Notes: generated by a model not told the origin, from the sequence alone. A stretch of DNA of 64,000 nucleotides from Emiliania huxleyi CCMP1516 (GCF_000372725.1 NW_005200011.1:554492-618491), one strand, 5' to 3'. Counted from the stretch's first letter, positions 40,358 through 51,400 are shown. Numbers and translations are program-made.

Positions 40358-41851
40358 TCCGTCGCCGCCGCCTCCTCCGCCACGGCAGCAATCCGGCGGC
40401 AATGGCACGAGGTCAAGCAACCCGCCGCGGCGGCAACCGAGTCCCGTTGGAAGTGGCGCACGGCACTTGGATCGTGAGGGCGGCCGACGCGGGCAGAGCG
40501 CGCAGGCTGAGACTATCGAGAGGAATGGGTCGGAGCGTCCAAATGGCGGGGTGGAGCTGCGCCTGAGCGAGGACTTTGACCTCTCCCTCGAGCTCCAGCG
40601 CGAGGGCTTTGCCGTCACACCCGAACGGCGGATCGAGCTGCAGATGGAGCGGCTGCGCTCGCGCCCCGTTTTTGGCATCCTCGAGAACAAGCTCCTCACT
40701 CACTCGCTGCTGCGCCACCTCGGCGCGCCCACGCAAGAGGTGGCCGCCACCTGCGCCCACGCCGCAAATAAAACCCACCGCCGTGCACAATGGCGCGTCC
40801 GCTGCCCACCACGCGCAACCGCCCTCGCCACCAGATTGCCTACGGAGCCCTCGCCAGCGCGAGGCTGGGTGAGTGGCCAGCCTACTCGGCGGCGCAGCTG
40901 CGGGCGGCGCTGGGAAAGGCCCACGGTTGGCGTCGCGGCGCCGTGCTAAAGCCGGCCACGGACGGCGGAAACGTCGGCACAATCCTCCTCTCCGGCTTTG
41001 GGGCGCTCGAAAACGGGTCGCTCCAGTACCGCGTCGACCGGCACGACGGGCAGCGCTGGCGGCGGCTGCGCTGGTCGACGGAGGCGGCCCTCTCGCACGC
41101 CGCGCAGCACCTCGGCGCGAGCGCGCCGGCGGGGCGATGGGCGCAGAGCTACATGCACCGGGGAATGCTGCTGCAGGCCCGCTACGATTGCGCGCGGGGC
41201 GAGTGCAAGCCCGGCGAGCTGAGGCGGCAGCACGGCCTCTCGTGCGGCGGCCGCGGCACTGGGTGCATCCTCGAGGTCAAAGCGCACGTCGTCTTTGGGC
41301 GCCTCTCCTGCATCATCGTCGAGCAGGTGCCCGTCGCTTTCAACGTGTCGCTCTATGCCACCGTGAGCGACACCGGCGTCGTCGATTGCGCCGAGAGCGA
41401 CGGCGCCATCGCAGAGGCGAGGGGTGCCGAGAACGGCGCGCACGTCCTCCCCCCCCCTCTGGGCTCTCGGGCTTGACCAGAACACACGGCTTGCAACCTC
41501 AACATCGCCTCTTTTGCGCGCGCAGGCGCGACTCCATTCTCCTGCCTCCACTTTGCGCGCATCGTGCAGCCGCAGCTGCCGGCGCTCGCCGAGCTGGCCC
41601 AAAGGCTCGCCTCGGTGTACCTGGCCGACTGGTTCCGTCTCGACGTCTTTGTGGGCCACCCGCGGCTGGGGATGCGGGTCAACGAGGTGACCTACCCCTC
41701 GCACGTGCGCGATACGTGTGCGTTGCGCCACTGGCTGCGGCAGTACCGCACGCTGCGCCTGCGCCCCACCTCGGGGCGCGACATTCTCGCGAGGCTACAG
41801 CGAATACTTGGCGTCGACAATGCGACTTTCATGCTAGGGGCCTCGGGGTGA
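39975..41851 (+). CDS. N-anchored ATP-grasp protein (TupA-like)
   Basis: Three exons (39975-40739, 40835-41423, 41526-41851) with GT-AG introns give about 559 residues. A signal anchor (VSLWVLLALLLWCLYNAKW) is followed by a stem containing a 20-plus proline run from a CCG repeat. The catalytic region begins SRPVFGILENKLLTHSLLRH, then EIAYGALASARL, RRGAVLKPATDGGNVGTILL, WAQSYMHRGMLLQARY, CILEVKAHVVFGRLSCIIVE and LADWFRLDVFVGHPRLGMRV, then NEVTYPSH. This order of lysine-bearing strand, glycine loop and late D/N-E metal ligands fits the ATP-grasp fold, closest to TupA-type proteins linked to teichuronopeptide or glycan assembly. Golgi lumen location is inferred from the anchor; the substrate is unknown. 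Confidence 0.65.
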
Positions 41852-42654
41852 GGGCGGGAGCTACTCGCGTAAGAGCTGTCAGTGTGTGTCACCACGCATA
41901 TTTTTAAAGTATTGCGTGCCTTCTCACAACGGACAACTGTCCGTCATGACTCATGAGTCATGTGCCGGTGGGATCGATGTCGATGTGCGCGTCAAAGCTC
42001 TGAGAGTGGGATTGGTAGATAACTTAAAGATAAAGGAGATGATATGTCAGCCAATGCGTGTGTACGAGAGTGTGCACATGGTTGTACCTCGAGGCCGACA
42101 TTTTTCACTATACTGCGGACCTGTGCTCACGATTTCTGCGGCTTGCGCGCCTTGCGCTGCGGCCCCGCGCCCGATCCCCAGGTGGCGCGCATCTGCTCCT
42201 CAGTGACGTGCGTGGTTGGGGTCGAGGCGCAGCGCCATCTCGCGCGCCTTGGACTCGTCGCCCGTCTTGTGCGGCCGTGTGTGTGTGGAGCGGTGAGCGT
42301 AGAGGGCGAGCTCTCGCGATCTGCTTCAGCCGGAGAGGCGGAGGGCGAGAGGGCGTGGCGGGGCGACGCGGGCGTCAGTGCTGGAAGGGCTCATCTGACG
42401 TCCTGCAGGGTCTCGCGCTTTCTTTTCCCCAGCGATTCTGTCTCTACCCCGCGCCTGCATGAGCCTGCGCGCCTCCTCCTACTGCCACATGTCCTCCATG
42501 AGCGCCGAGCTGCCCTTGCTCTCTCCCATCGCCTTTGCCATCAGCGCGGTCGTCGCCTCGGACCGCTTGGCGCGCTCCCTCGCGAGCTCCGCTTTGCGCG
42601 CCGCCTCGTCGTCGAACGTCGTCCGCTCGAACGTGGCGGCGGCGCTCGCCTGTG

Positions 42655-42786
42655 GACATGTCGTGGACATGTCGTGGACGTGTCGTGGACGCGTGTCGTG
42701 GACGTGTCGTGGACGTGTCGTGGACGTGTCATGGACGTGTCGTGGTCGTGTCGTGGACATGTCGTGGACGTGTCGTGGACGTGTCC
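42655..42786. repeat. GTCGTGGAC(G/A)T minisatellite in an intron
   Basis: About ten units of an 11-12 bp repeat separate two copies of the exon-edge sequence GTCCGCTCGAACGTGGCGGC plus GGCG (42625-42648 and 42781-42806). Confidence 0.9.
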
Positions 42787-42964
42787 GCTCGAACGTGGCG
42801 GCGGCGCCTGTGCGTCGGCGCCCTCGCGCGCCTTTCGCGCCTGCTCCTTGAGGTACCACGTGCGCGCAGGTTGTAGTACTTCTCGTCGGGCAGCGTCGCC
42901 GTGTTGTAGTCCTCCACGTACTCCTTGAGGTCGCGCTGCGAGCACGCCTGCAAGGGAGGCGCGT

Positions 42965-43152
42965 GGCGGCGGCTGTTGCACATGGCGGCTGCACATGGCT
43001 GCTGTGCATGGCTGCTGTGCATGGCGGCTGTCCATGGCGGCTGTCCATGGCGGCTGTCCTGTCATCGGTACGTGGGCGGCTGTGCATGGCTACTGCACAT
43101 GGCTGTTGCACATGGTGGTGGTGGTGGTGGTGGTGGTGGTGGTGGTGACGAT
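42965..43152. repeat. ATGGCNGCTGT-type array followed by a GGT run
   Basis: Around ten ATGGCGGCTGT/CATGGCTGCTGT units (42965-43110) are followed by about 13 GGT triplets (43109-43147) and then GATGAC-type triplets. All are low-complexity and shared by neither strand as a credible protein. Confidence 0.9.
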
Positions 43153-43713
43153 GACGATGATGACGCTGATGACGATGGTGATGATCATCATCGCGACGTC
43201 GTGCCGGATCGCGTCGGGTACAATGCACATGCTCTCAGCGCCTCCGACGACCGCTCCGCCCGACGGTGTGTGTGTGTGTTTGTGCGTCGGTGGAGAGGTG
43301 TATGCTACGAGTGGAGGGGCGTAGGCGCTCACGAGCAGCGTCGATGCACCTGCGAGGGAAGGGTCGGGGGAAGATATCCCGGGCAATCTCCCTCACTGAT
43401 TGCAAGAGTGCTCTCTCTGATTGCAGCACTCGTCCGGGCCATCGAGAGTGCTCTCTCTGCTCGAGAGCGTCTTGGGAAGAGAAAGGGGGGCTCGGGGGGG
43501 AGGGGGGGTCAAGAGGGCCGCACCTACTCACAGCGGGCGCAGCTTGAGGCCCAGCACGCGAGAGGCCGCGGCGATCCCCTTCGCCCACGTTGTTTTGGAT
43601 CTGCGAGCGCGCGGGCGACGGCTGGCGAGCGTCAGAACAAAATGGGATGCGCATGGTGCGGGTAAACCTTGATGTGCCGTCCAGGATGAGCACACGCTGA
43701 CTGCGCATTCACA

Positions 43714-44735
43714 GCCTTGTTATTGAGAAGAAAATACGTCCATGGCGCTGTGCGCTGGTCTGTGTGAGAGGTTGAGGTGCGAGCCCTGGAGGCCCTGGGG
43801 ATGGGGGGAGACTACCCGCGGGCCTAGAAGGCCCGCGCGCAGGGCGTGGGACATTGAGACCGGTCATGAATGAGTGCGCGACACGCATGTTGCGAGCAGC
43901 GTTGTTGATGTTCTGCGCGTCGCCACAGACGGCGGCGCGCGAGAGCTGTTGCGAGTGGTGCTGGGCGAAGCCCCGGGCGGGCGCTGCCGGAGGCTGTGCC
44001 GTAGTCGGTGCGGTCGACGGCGCTCGGGCTCCCGACCTCTTTGGCGAAGTTGAAGATGATTCTCTTGGTCGGCGGCGCGATGCCGCCCTGACTTTCGACG
44101 AGACAAATTTTGACGATTCCGTTCTTGGCACATGGAGCGCGTCGTAGTACTGTCCCTTGTGCTCTTTGACCCAGCCTTTGCCGGTCGCATGGACGAGCGG
44201 GCCCTTGTGACTTGTGGCCGCGCTCTTTGCACCCATTCACATCGAGCAAACCGTGGATCGTCAGCTCGACAAAAAATCAACTGGTAATCGTGGAGACTGC
44301 GGGAGAGCTGAGGGACGGCAAAGGAGCGCAAATCAAGATGGGCAAGTACAGCGAGCCGCTGCGATCGGGGAAGGGACGAGTGAATGTGAAAGTAGCGCAG
44401 ACATGCCTCGCGCCCCCGGGGATGGGGGGGCTGCACGACTCACACCAGTTCACACACTTCGCGGGGCGACGGACGGGAAAGGACCGTGAAGAAAAGAGCC
44501 GACTCGGCCTTTGCGCAGACAACCCAAGGGAGGGATGGGAGGACGGCACGCCGCCACCACACAGGGATTTTAAGGAGAGGGGTGTGATGCGCTAGCCGTC
44601 GCCTAGGCCGTCGCCCACCCTTGGGCGTCCGCCTCTTCCTATCTCTCTTCGCAGTCTCTCGCCGATTCTCGCTGCAACCTTCATGCCACCTCGCGGTCGT
44701 CCCACTCTCGTCGTTCTCTCTCTTGTCGCTTCTTC
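43714..44735. repeat. Mobile-element remnant: repeat S (minus) and repeat R (long form)
   Basis: 43714-43860 matches 14458-14640 in reverse. The adjoining minus strand reads VHATGKGWVKEHKGQYYDAL, HVPRTESSKFVSSKVRA, GGIAPPTKRIIFNFAKE (in another frame) and NINNAARNMRVAHSFMTGLN, so it is a frame-shifted element protein related to the one near 14.2 kb. 44522-44735 is repeat R. A charged minus frame (44592-44933; ARRAELRRKAREAARARE) lies inside. No gene is assigned from 44936 to 45540. Confidence 0.55.
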
Positions 44736-45540
44736 CTCTGTCACGTCGCTCTCCTCTGCCTCGTTCTGCGACGGCGCCGCCGCCTGCCGCTCCCTTGCTC
44801 TCGCTGCTTCTCTCGCCTTTCGTCGCAGCTCTGCCCTCCTCGCGGCATATCCTGGCCCCTCGAGTCTATCGAGCTCTCCTCGCGCAAGGACGACTCTTCT
44901 GACGCCCACTCGGATCATTTGTCGCCAAGTCATATCGTTGTCAGGTCCACACTCTCTCTTCGAACACTTGTACCTCCACGGATGATGCTGGCGCTGGGGT
45001 CCCCTTCGGGTGCATCGTTACAGCTGACGACGGGATTGCTACTGGGTTTCGTCTTCCCCGGCTTCCTTCCGCTCGGCTCTACGCTCGGTACGTTCGGCGT
45101 GGCTCACCCTCCATGCCGTGAACAGGCGCTTATCCAAATGTCGCTCGCCTGTCCTTCCCCCCATTCTCATCTGGCAATCTCATCTTATTGTCCCATGGGT
45201 GTTTGAGGCTGGCCACAGCCACTTCGCTCCACAGCCGTCCCGCCCGCCACCCCTGCCGTGTGTGTGTGCGATCCCGGCCGGCCTCACCGTCTTTCGACAT
45301 TGTTCGCACACCCACTCGTGCGCGCTCTGACACATGTGCCCGTACGTCCGTCGGTCCGCTATCTCCCTCTTCTCTGTGTTCTCCGCCGCCTCTCCTCGCA
45401 CCGATCTATAGTAAGCAATCGCCTCCAGGAGCAAAGGTGCCGACCGAGTCGATTTCTCTTCTCAAGTCTCTGAGCGCTGGCCGCACAGACACATCACGCC
45501 GCACAAAACAGGCCTCGGCGTGGTCGGCTCTTCGCCAGCC

Positions 45541-45805
45541 ATGGACAAATCCCTCGTCTCCAAGGCCACTGCCGACTCCGCCGAACCCACGCCGGGCTAC
45601 ATGTTCAACGAGATTGCGCGCATCACACACGCCTCTGTCGACGCGTGTCTGCAGCTGGAAAATTTCCTGCTCAAGCGCCTCAAGAAGGACTCTGTGCACG
45701 TCAAGCTCAAGGTGCTGCGCGTCATCAAGCACTGCTGTCAGCACGGCCACGCCACCTTCCGCCGCGAGATGCAGCGGCACACGACCGACATCAAGGAATG
45801 CCTGA
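45541..45805 (+). CDS. ENTH/tepsin-like first exon; rest of gene not found
   Basis: Starts MDKSLVSKATADSAEPTPGY, then MFNEIARITHASVDACLQLE, NFLLKRLKKDSVHVKLKVLR and KHCCQHGHATFRREMQRHT. This is the first two thirds of an ENTH-type domain as in tepsin, the AP-4 accessory protein of trans-Golgi vesicles. ENTH domains bind membranes or adaptors. A GTGCGT donor at 45806 ends the exon in phase 1. The remaining part of the domain is not found before the next gene at 45999. Sequence after the donor is low-complexity and meets the dispersed 28-bp motif at 45888. The locus may therefore be a truncated gene. Confidence 0.6.
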
Positions 45806-45998
45806 GTGCGTGCTGCACCGCTTTCCCGCCCGCGAGACTGGCTGCGGGGGACGCGGGCGCGTTGAGCGAGGACCTCCGACGTCCTCATTTTCAGTGTATG
45901 TAGCTCTTACGAACATTTTAATGGCCGGTCCTGGCGCCGCGTCAAAATTCTTTTTGCCCGTCGGCCGGCAGTTTCCGCAATTGCTTGCACTTTCCGCA

Positions 45999-48149
45999 AT
46001 GTCGAGGCTGCGGACGCTGTCCCGCTGCTCCGGCCGACTAGCGGCTCGGATCGCGGCTGGCGCTGCCGCCTCGGCGCTCGTGAACGCGCGCCGCAGCACG
46101 CTCGCCGAGTCGCCCTCCGTCTCCGTCCCCGGCGTCGACGAGCGGCTCCCGCCTCCTGCCAAGCTCGACGACCCCGAGTACAATGCGGCGGTGCTGGAGC
46201 GATGGCGCGAGCACGTGCGCCAGGCGCGCGAGGCGTGGCAGCGCAAGGACATGCCGGCGGCCGAGGCGCAGCTCAAGCAGGCGCTCGAGGCCGCGGGCCA
46301 CTTTGGTGGCTCGTCGGCTCCGATGGCGACCTCGCTGCTCAACATGGCGCAGTTCTACCGGAGAGCGAACCGGCAGGCGGACGCGGAGCCGCTGCTGCTC
46401 CGCGCGGCCGACGTTCTCGACCAGACCGCCGGGCCGTACAACAAGGTGGCTCGATGCCGCGAACCCAGCGTCTGCTTGGGCGTGCCCTCTCCCCGACGGT
46501 GCCACGCCACTTGCCTGCAGGTGTGCGTTGCGCTGTCGACGCCCCGCGACGTGTCCCTACCAGCGCGACGATTGCCTTCCCGCCGCCCACGCATCCTCTC
46601 CTGTCCAGGTGACGGTCATTGCCCTGGTCGACCTCGCCAAGACGCAGCTCGAGCTTGGCAAGGCGGCTCCCTCCTCCCAGCACCCCGAGACGCCACAGCT
46701 CGCTCCACAGCTGCCGCTCACTCCCAACCGCTGCCGGTCTCTCCCACAGCCGGGGCTGCCTCCGCCGCCCCGCTCGCCGCGGCTCCCCTCACCACCGCTC
46801 TTCCCACGGCGCCGTCCTCGCGGCGGCCTCGCCGAGCAGCTTCCCGCCCATGTAGCTTGCCGCCGTTCACCGCCTGAGGGCGTCGCTCCCTCTTCCCAGG
46901 CGGCGAGCGCCGCCGACGGGTTCGAGGACGCGCTCGAGCGGATGCACCAGGCCAGCTCCCCACCGCCCTCCCCGCCACCGAGCCGCCCTCTCTCTCTCTC
47001 TCTCTCCCGCGGCGCACGCCGTGGACGGGTCGGTGGCACGTCCGTGACACGTCCGCTAGGCCATCTCCAGCTCGGAGGACGGCCACACAGCGCTGGTGCC
47101 GATGCGGCCTGCGGTGCTGCTCCTCGCGGCGCGCCACACCCGCCCGCCGCCGCTCTTGGGGCCTCTCGAGGCGCTTGCTTACTCCGGCCGTCCGCCCCTC
47201 CTCTAGGCTCGAGCGCAGCAAAAGATGGGCCAGGAGGGCGAGGCCGAGGCGAGGCCAAAGCCGTGCGGCGGAGCTTCGGTGCGGGCGGCGCCTTTCCACC
47301 CGTCCACCAGCACGGTCGTAGGCGCGGCTGCGGCTCGCGGTCGGCTTGCTGTCGGAGCAGTGGGGGCCCGAGTCGCCGCGGCTGATCGTGCCGTATGACG
47401 CGCTTGGCAAGCTGTACCGCTCGCAGCTGGGGCGCGAGGCAGAGGTGACCAGAGAGAGAGAGACGGGGAGAGAGGAAGAGCGGGAGGGAGAGAGGGGGGG
47501 AGGGGGAGGGAGTTGAATGTGCGTGAGAGGGCAGGCGGAGGTGCCAGAGCCGAGACGCACTCTCGCCACCGCCACCAGAAGAGACCTCCGAGCTTAGGGC
47601 TCATCTGCCGCCCACTCTCCGACGCACCCCCCCCCCCGCTCTCACCGGCCGCCCTCACTCCGCCACCCAGGCGAGCGACATGGAGGAGCGGGTCGGTTCT
47701 CTGCGCCGCATCCAGGCAGATTTCTCCTCCGGGGGCGGCGCAGCGCTGCGTCAGAAGCTCTCGGCGGGCGGCGCGGTGCTTTACGGAGCGGGCAAGTGCG
47801 CCGAGACGCGCAGGCCGCCGCGAGAGAGTAGCCGAGGTATAGCCGAGGTGTAGCCGAGGTATAGCCAGGCGTAGCCCAGACGCGAAGGCCGACGTGCAAC
47901 GCGAGGCGAGGCGACGGACGGACGCGTCCCCGATGTCTCGCCGACCTTAGGCAGCTGATCGAGGCGCAGGGCCTCGAAGGGAGCTTCAAATACGTCGATT
48001 GCGCGGCCAACGCGCAGGTGGGCGAGTTTTGCAAGTCGCAGGGGGTCGACACGCACCCGACGTGGGTCATCCACGGGAGGAGGCTCAACGGCTTCCTGCC
48101 GAGGGAGGGGCTCGCGCAGGCGTGCGACCACCTTCTAGACCACGAGTAG
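45999..48149 (+). CDS. Organelle-targeted TPR protein with C-terminal thioredoxin-like domain
   Basis: Eight exons: 45999-46445, 46609-46662, 46900-46950, 47078-47128, 47207-47248, 47322-47444, 47671-47813, 47951-48149. They join in frame to about 369 residues; exon 4's acceptor is tentative. The N-terminus (MSRLRTLSRCSGRLAARIAA) is Arg/Ala-rich like a mitochondrial presequence. TPR helices follow: AREAWQRKDMPAAEAQLKQA, MATSLLNMAQFYRRANRQAD, VIALVDLAKTQLELGK, ARAQQKMGQEGEAEARLRLA, VPYDALGKLYRSQLGREAEA. The end is thioredoxin-like: GGAVLYGAGKCAETRRQL, FKYVDC, VDTHPTWVIHGRRL. The CxxC is reduced to one Cys (KCAET). Five of seven introns use GC donors. Role unknown; TPRs suggest protein binding in an organelle. 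Confidence 0.7.
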
Positions 48150-48409
48150 GCCGGGCCGAGCCCGAGGCCGGGGTGAGGGTGCACGGAGACTCTGATATGT
48201 CGGGCGGCTCCCCCGTCCTTGCCCAGCCTTGCAGCTGGCGCGCGAGGGGGTCGTTTGTCGCTCTAACACAGGAATCGACGTATTTTGTTACTCTATATGG
48301 GATATCACGAATCGCTTCAGCCTCCGCGCTCTATCCGGTCACCAGTGTTCATTGAAACCGCAATAAAACCAGAAATATCCACGTGTGTGTGTGTGTGTCA
48401 CTGCTCTCG

Positions 48410-51400
48410 TCACTGATGGTGTCTTCGGCCCCGCGCCTGCCGGCCCTGCGCCTGGAGGAAAGCGGCGTCAAAGTGGCGCGCCGCCACTCTACCGGCCTGT
48501 AGGTCCTCCCGCAACGCAAACATGGCCGCCTCGCGGCAGAGGTCCGCCAACTCAGCGCCCGTCCACCCCGCGGCCGCGTCGGCGACTGCGTCGAGCCGCA
48601 CGTCGGACGAGAGCGGCACCGACCGCGTGTGCACCGCCAGCACCTATTCTCGGGAGCAACCGCAAGTCGCTCTCGGGGGATTCACCAGTTGCGACTCGCG
48701 CACGCCCCGCCGGCAGTGCCTGCCGACGGCCGGTGGCGTCGGGCGGCGGCACGTGCAGCACCTACTCCACAATCGCCACCCCAGCGCCGTGAGGTCGAAG
48801 GCGGCGCGGGCACCCGGCGCCGTCGCTGCACTGTTGCCTCGTCGAAGCGGCCCGGGCGCAGGAGCGCAGCGTCGAGCATGTCGAGCCGGTTAGTGGCGCC
48901 CAGCAGCACCACCTAATCGAGCGGATACTGGCGTGCAACTCGGCTGTGTCTCGGCTGTCTCCCAGCTGACTCTCGGCGCCACCTGATTGAGCGGCTCGAC
49001 ACCGTCCATCTCGTTGAGCAGCGTCGACAGCACGCGCAGCTGCACAGAGTCGCCCCCGCCGCCGCCCGCCCCGTCGCGCTTGCCCACGAGCGCGTCGATC
49101 TCGTCCAGGAAGAGGAGGGAGGGCGCCGTGGCGCGGCCCAGGTCGAAGAAGGCGCGGATCGCGCGCTCCGCCTCGCCCACGAACGGCGAGTAGATCTCCG
49201 CGCCGGAGAGGTAGTGGAAGGAGGCGCGTGTGGTCCCGGCGACGGCCCGCACGATGGTCGTCTTCGAGCAGCCGGGCGGGCCGTGCAGCAACACGCCGCG
49301 CGCCGGCGTGAGGCCCAGCCGGGCGAGGGCCTCGGGGTGCTCGAGCGGCCGCGTGACGGCGCGTGTGAGTCGCTCGACCAGATGCGGCAGCCCGCCCACG
49401 TCCGACCAGCCCAGGCGCTCCAGCCCGCGGCCTGACGATCGCTGGGGCCGCAGCGGCGAAGCGCACACGTTGCCGAGCGCGCGCCGCCAGTCGGCGGCCA
49501 ACGGCCGGAACGCGCCGGAGGAGCGCGGAAGCGGTGCGGCGGGCTGCGCCGCGGAGCAGCGGCGGGCGGCGATCGCCAGCGCCTCGCGCCGCAGAGCGAT
49601 GAGGTCGGCGGCGGTGAAGCCCGCGGTGGCTCGGGTCAAATCGTCAAGGAGCGCCGCGTCCGTCGCGCCAGCGGAAGGCCCGCCGCCTGCGGGCAGCCAC
49701 TGCCGGAGCGTCTCTTGCCGGTGGCTCGAGGTCGGAGGCTCGAGGGGGACCTACTCGACAGACCAGCCACTCGACAGACTAGCCACTCGACAGACCAGCC
49801 ATGAGAGGGACTCGGCACGCACAGCACTCGACTCACAGCGCCTCCCATCCAGCCTCGGCCACCTCCAGCCACCCATCCGCCATCCCTCGGCTACATCTCG
49901 GCTACACCTCGGCAATCTCCACTTATCATCTCGACTGCACCTCGGCTACAACTCATCTCGGCAACATCTCGGCAACATCTCGGCTACATCTCAACCTCCC
50001 ACTCCAGCCGCCCCGGCCGCCGGAGCGCTGCGTCCACTGCCGCGGCCCGATTGGTCGCCGCGACGACAATCACGCGGCTCCAACCCTCGCCGACTGCGCC
50101 GCCGCCCGAGCTGCCATCTGCGCCGCCACCCGCGCCACTATCCGCGCCGCCACCCACCGGCCCGCCGCTGTCGCTTCCGCGCCTCCCCTTGCTGCTCCTC
50201 GCACTCGCGGAGCCGGGCCTGACAACTGTCGCAGCCGCGCGAGCTGGCCCGGGGGAAACGGCGCCGGTCACGGCCCCAGCCGCCCTCCCGACAGGACCGG
50301 GAGAGGAGGCAGCGACGCCAAACCCCGCCACTCCGGCAGCACTCCCGAAGCCGCCCGGCTTGGAGGAAGCGACGCCAAACCCCGCCGCTCCGGCAGCACT
50401 CCCGAAGCCGCCCGGCTTGGAGGAAGCGGCGCCAAACCCCACAACTGGTGCAACGCTCCCGAAACCTCTTGGCTTGGACGGAGCGGCACCAAAGCCCGCA
50501 GCCCCAGCGGTACCCCCGAAGCCGCCCGGCTTGGAGGGAGCGCCGCCACCAAACCCAGCCGCTCCACCACTCCCACAGCTGCCCGACGATGGAGCGGCGG
50601 CAATCCCCACCCCCCTTGACCCGATCGCAGCAGACCCTGCCGCCGCCCCCGGCCAAGCAGCCTCCGCCGGGCCGCTACTGCTGCTGCCGCCGCTGCGGCG
50701 CCTCGCGCCTCCCCTTGCGGTGGCGGCTGCGGGTCCGGCGGCGGCGGCCGCACGGGCTGCGGTGGCCGGCTGCGGAAGCTCGGTCGGCCGGAGCTTGAGC
50801 GGCGGCTCCTCGGGCCGCGCGTCAAGCAGATAGGCCATGGCGGCCACACATCGCGCCTGCTCGGCAGTCGTGCCTGCGACGGGGGAAGGGGCGGACGCGC
50901 CGGTGGCCCATCGGTGGCCGCGTGATTGTCTCTTGGGCGGCTGGTGTGGTGCAAGGCAGCTGCCGAGAGGCGCAAGCGTGGTGCGGAACGGTCGCGCGCC
51001 TGGAGCGCCGCGCGACGGGCAGAGCGTGTCCAGCTCGTCAACGAAGGCGATTGCGGGAACGCAAACGCCCGCGGCCTTGGACGCGGCCGCCGAATCGGCC
51101 GCCGCGGATGCGAAGAGGCCCCTCAGCCGCTCCGACGCGTCGGCGGCCCCGCCGGTGGCGGAAGAGGCAGGCGCTGCAGCAGAGGGCGACTCGTACACGC
51201 GGAGGGGGAGCTGGAAGGCGCGCGCGACCTACAGGAAAGTTCCTAGAAGCTTCCGAGAGGACTCGAGAAGCTCCTTGTGAGCTGGCAGGGCGCCGCGGTA
51301 CCCGCTCGACAAGGCTCGTCTTGCCGCAGCCGGGAGGACCGTACAGAAGCAGGCCTACGCGTGGCGGGCGGCAGTCTCGTGCGGCGCCAGACTTCCTGCG

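Larger units (their letters stand above)
42127..43654 (-). pseudogene. Conserved coiled-coil gene with apparent frame disruptions
   Basis: Minus-strand segments in order: 43654-43532 (MRIPFCSDARQPSP to a GTGAGT donor); 42947 onward (QRDLKEYVEDYNTATLPDEK then YYNLR); WYLKEQARKAREGADAQ two bases out of frame with the previous piece; after a GC-AG intron, TFERTTFDDEAARKAELA to SSALMEDMWQ. Then comes an in-frame TAG (42479-42481), after which coding character continues (EEARRLMQAR). Near the end are GDESKAREMALRLDPNHA and TEEQMRATWGSG, ending RKARKPQKS at 42127. Coding signal through three breaks suggests a recently disabled gene or sequencing errors. I recognise the DYNTATLP motif as conserved but cannot name the family with certainty. 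Confidence 0.45.

Noticed and set aside
40873-41907. 344-codon plus frame inside the ATP-grasp gene
   Set aside because: It is a shadow frame of exon 2; the true frame has the ATP-grasp motifs.
42479-43228. His/Asp-rich repeat protein (HVHDTSTTRPR units, poly-His)
   Set aside because: The peptide repeats come from an intron minisatellite and triplet runs. Flanking exons join better with the array removed.
47071-47204. Alternative C-terminal exon (SEDGHTALVPMRPAVLLLA read to a stop at 47204)
   Set aside because: Continuing through later exons restores TPR spacing (ARAQQKMGQEGEAEA) and reaches a thioredoxin-like end, so an internal exon with a GC donor is the better model.
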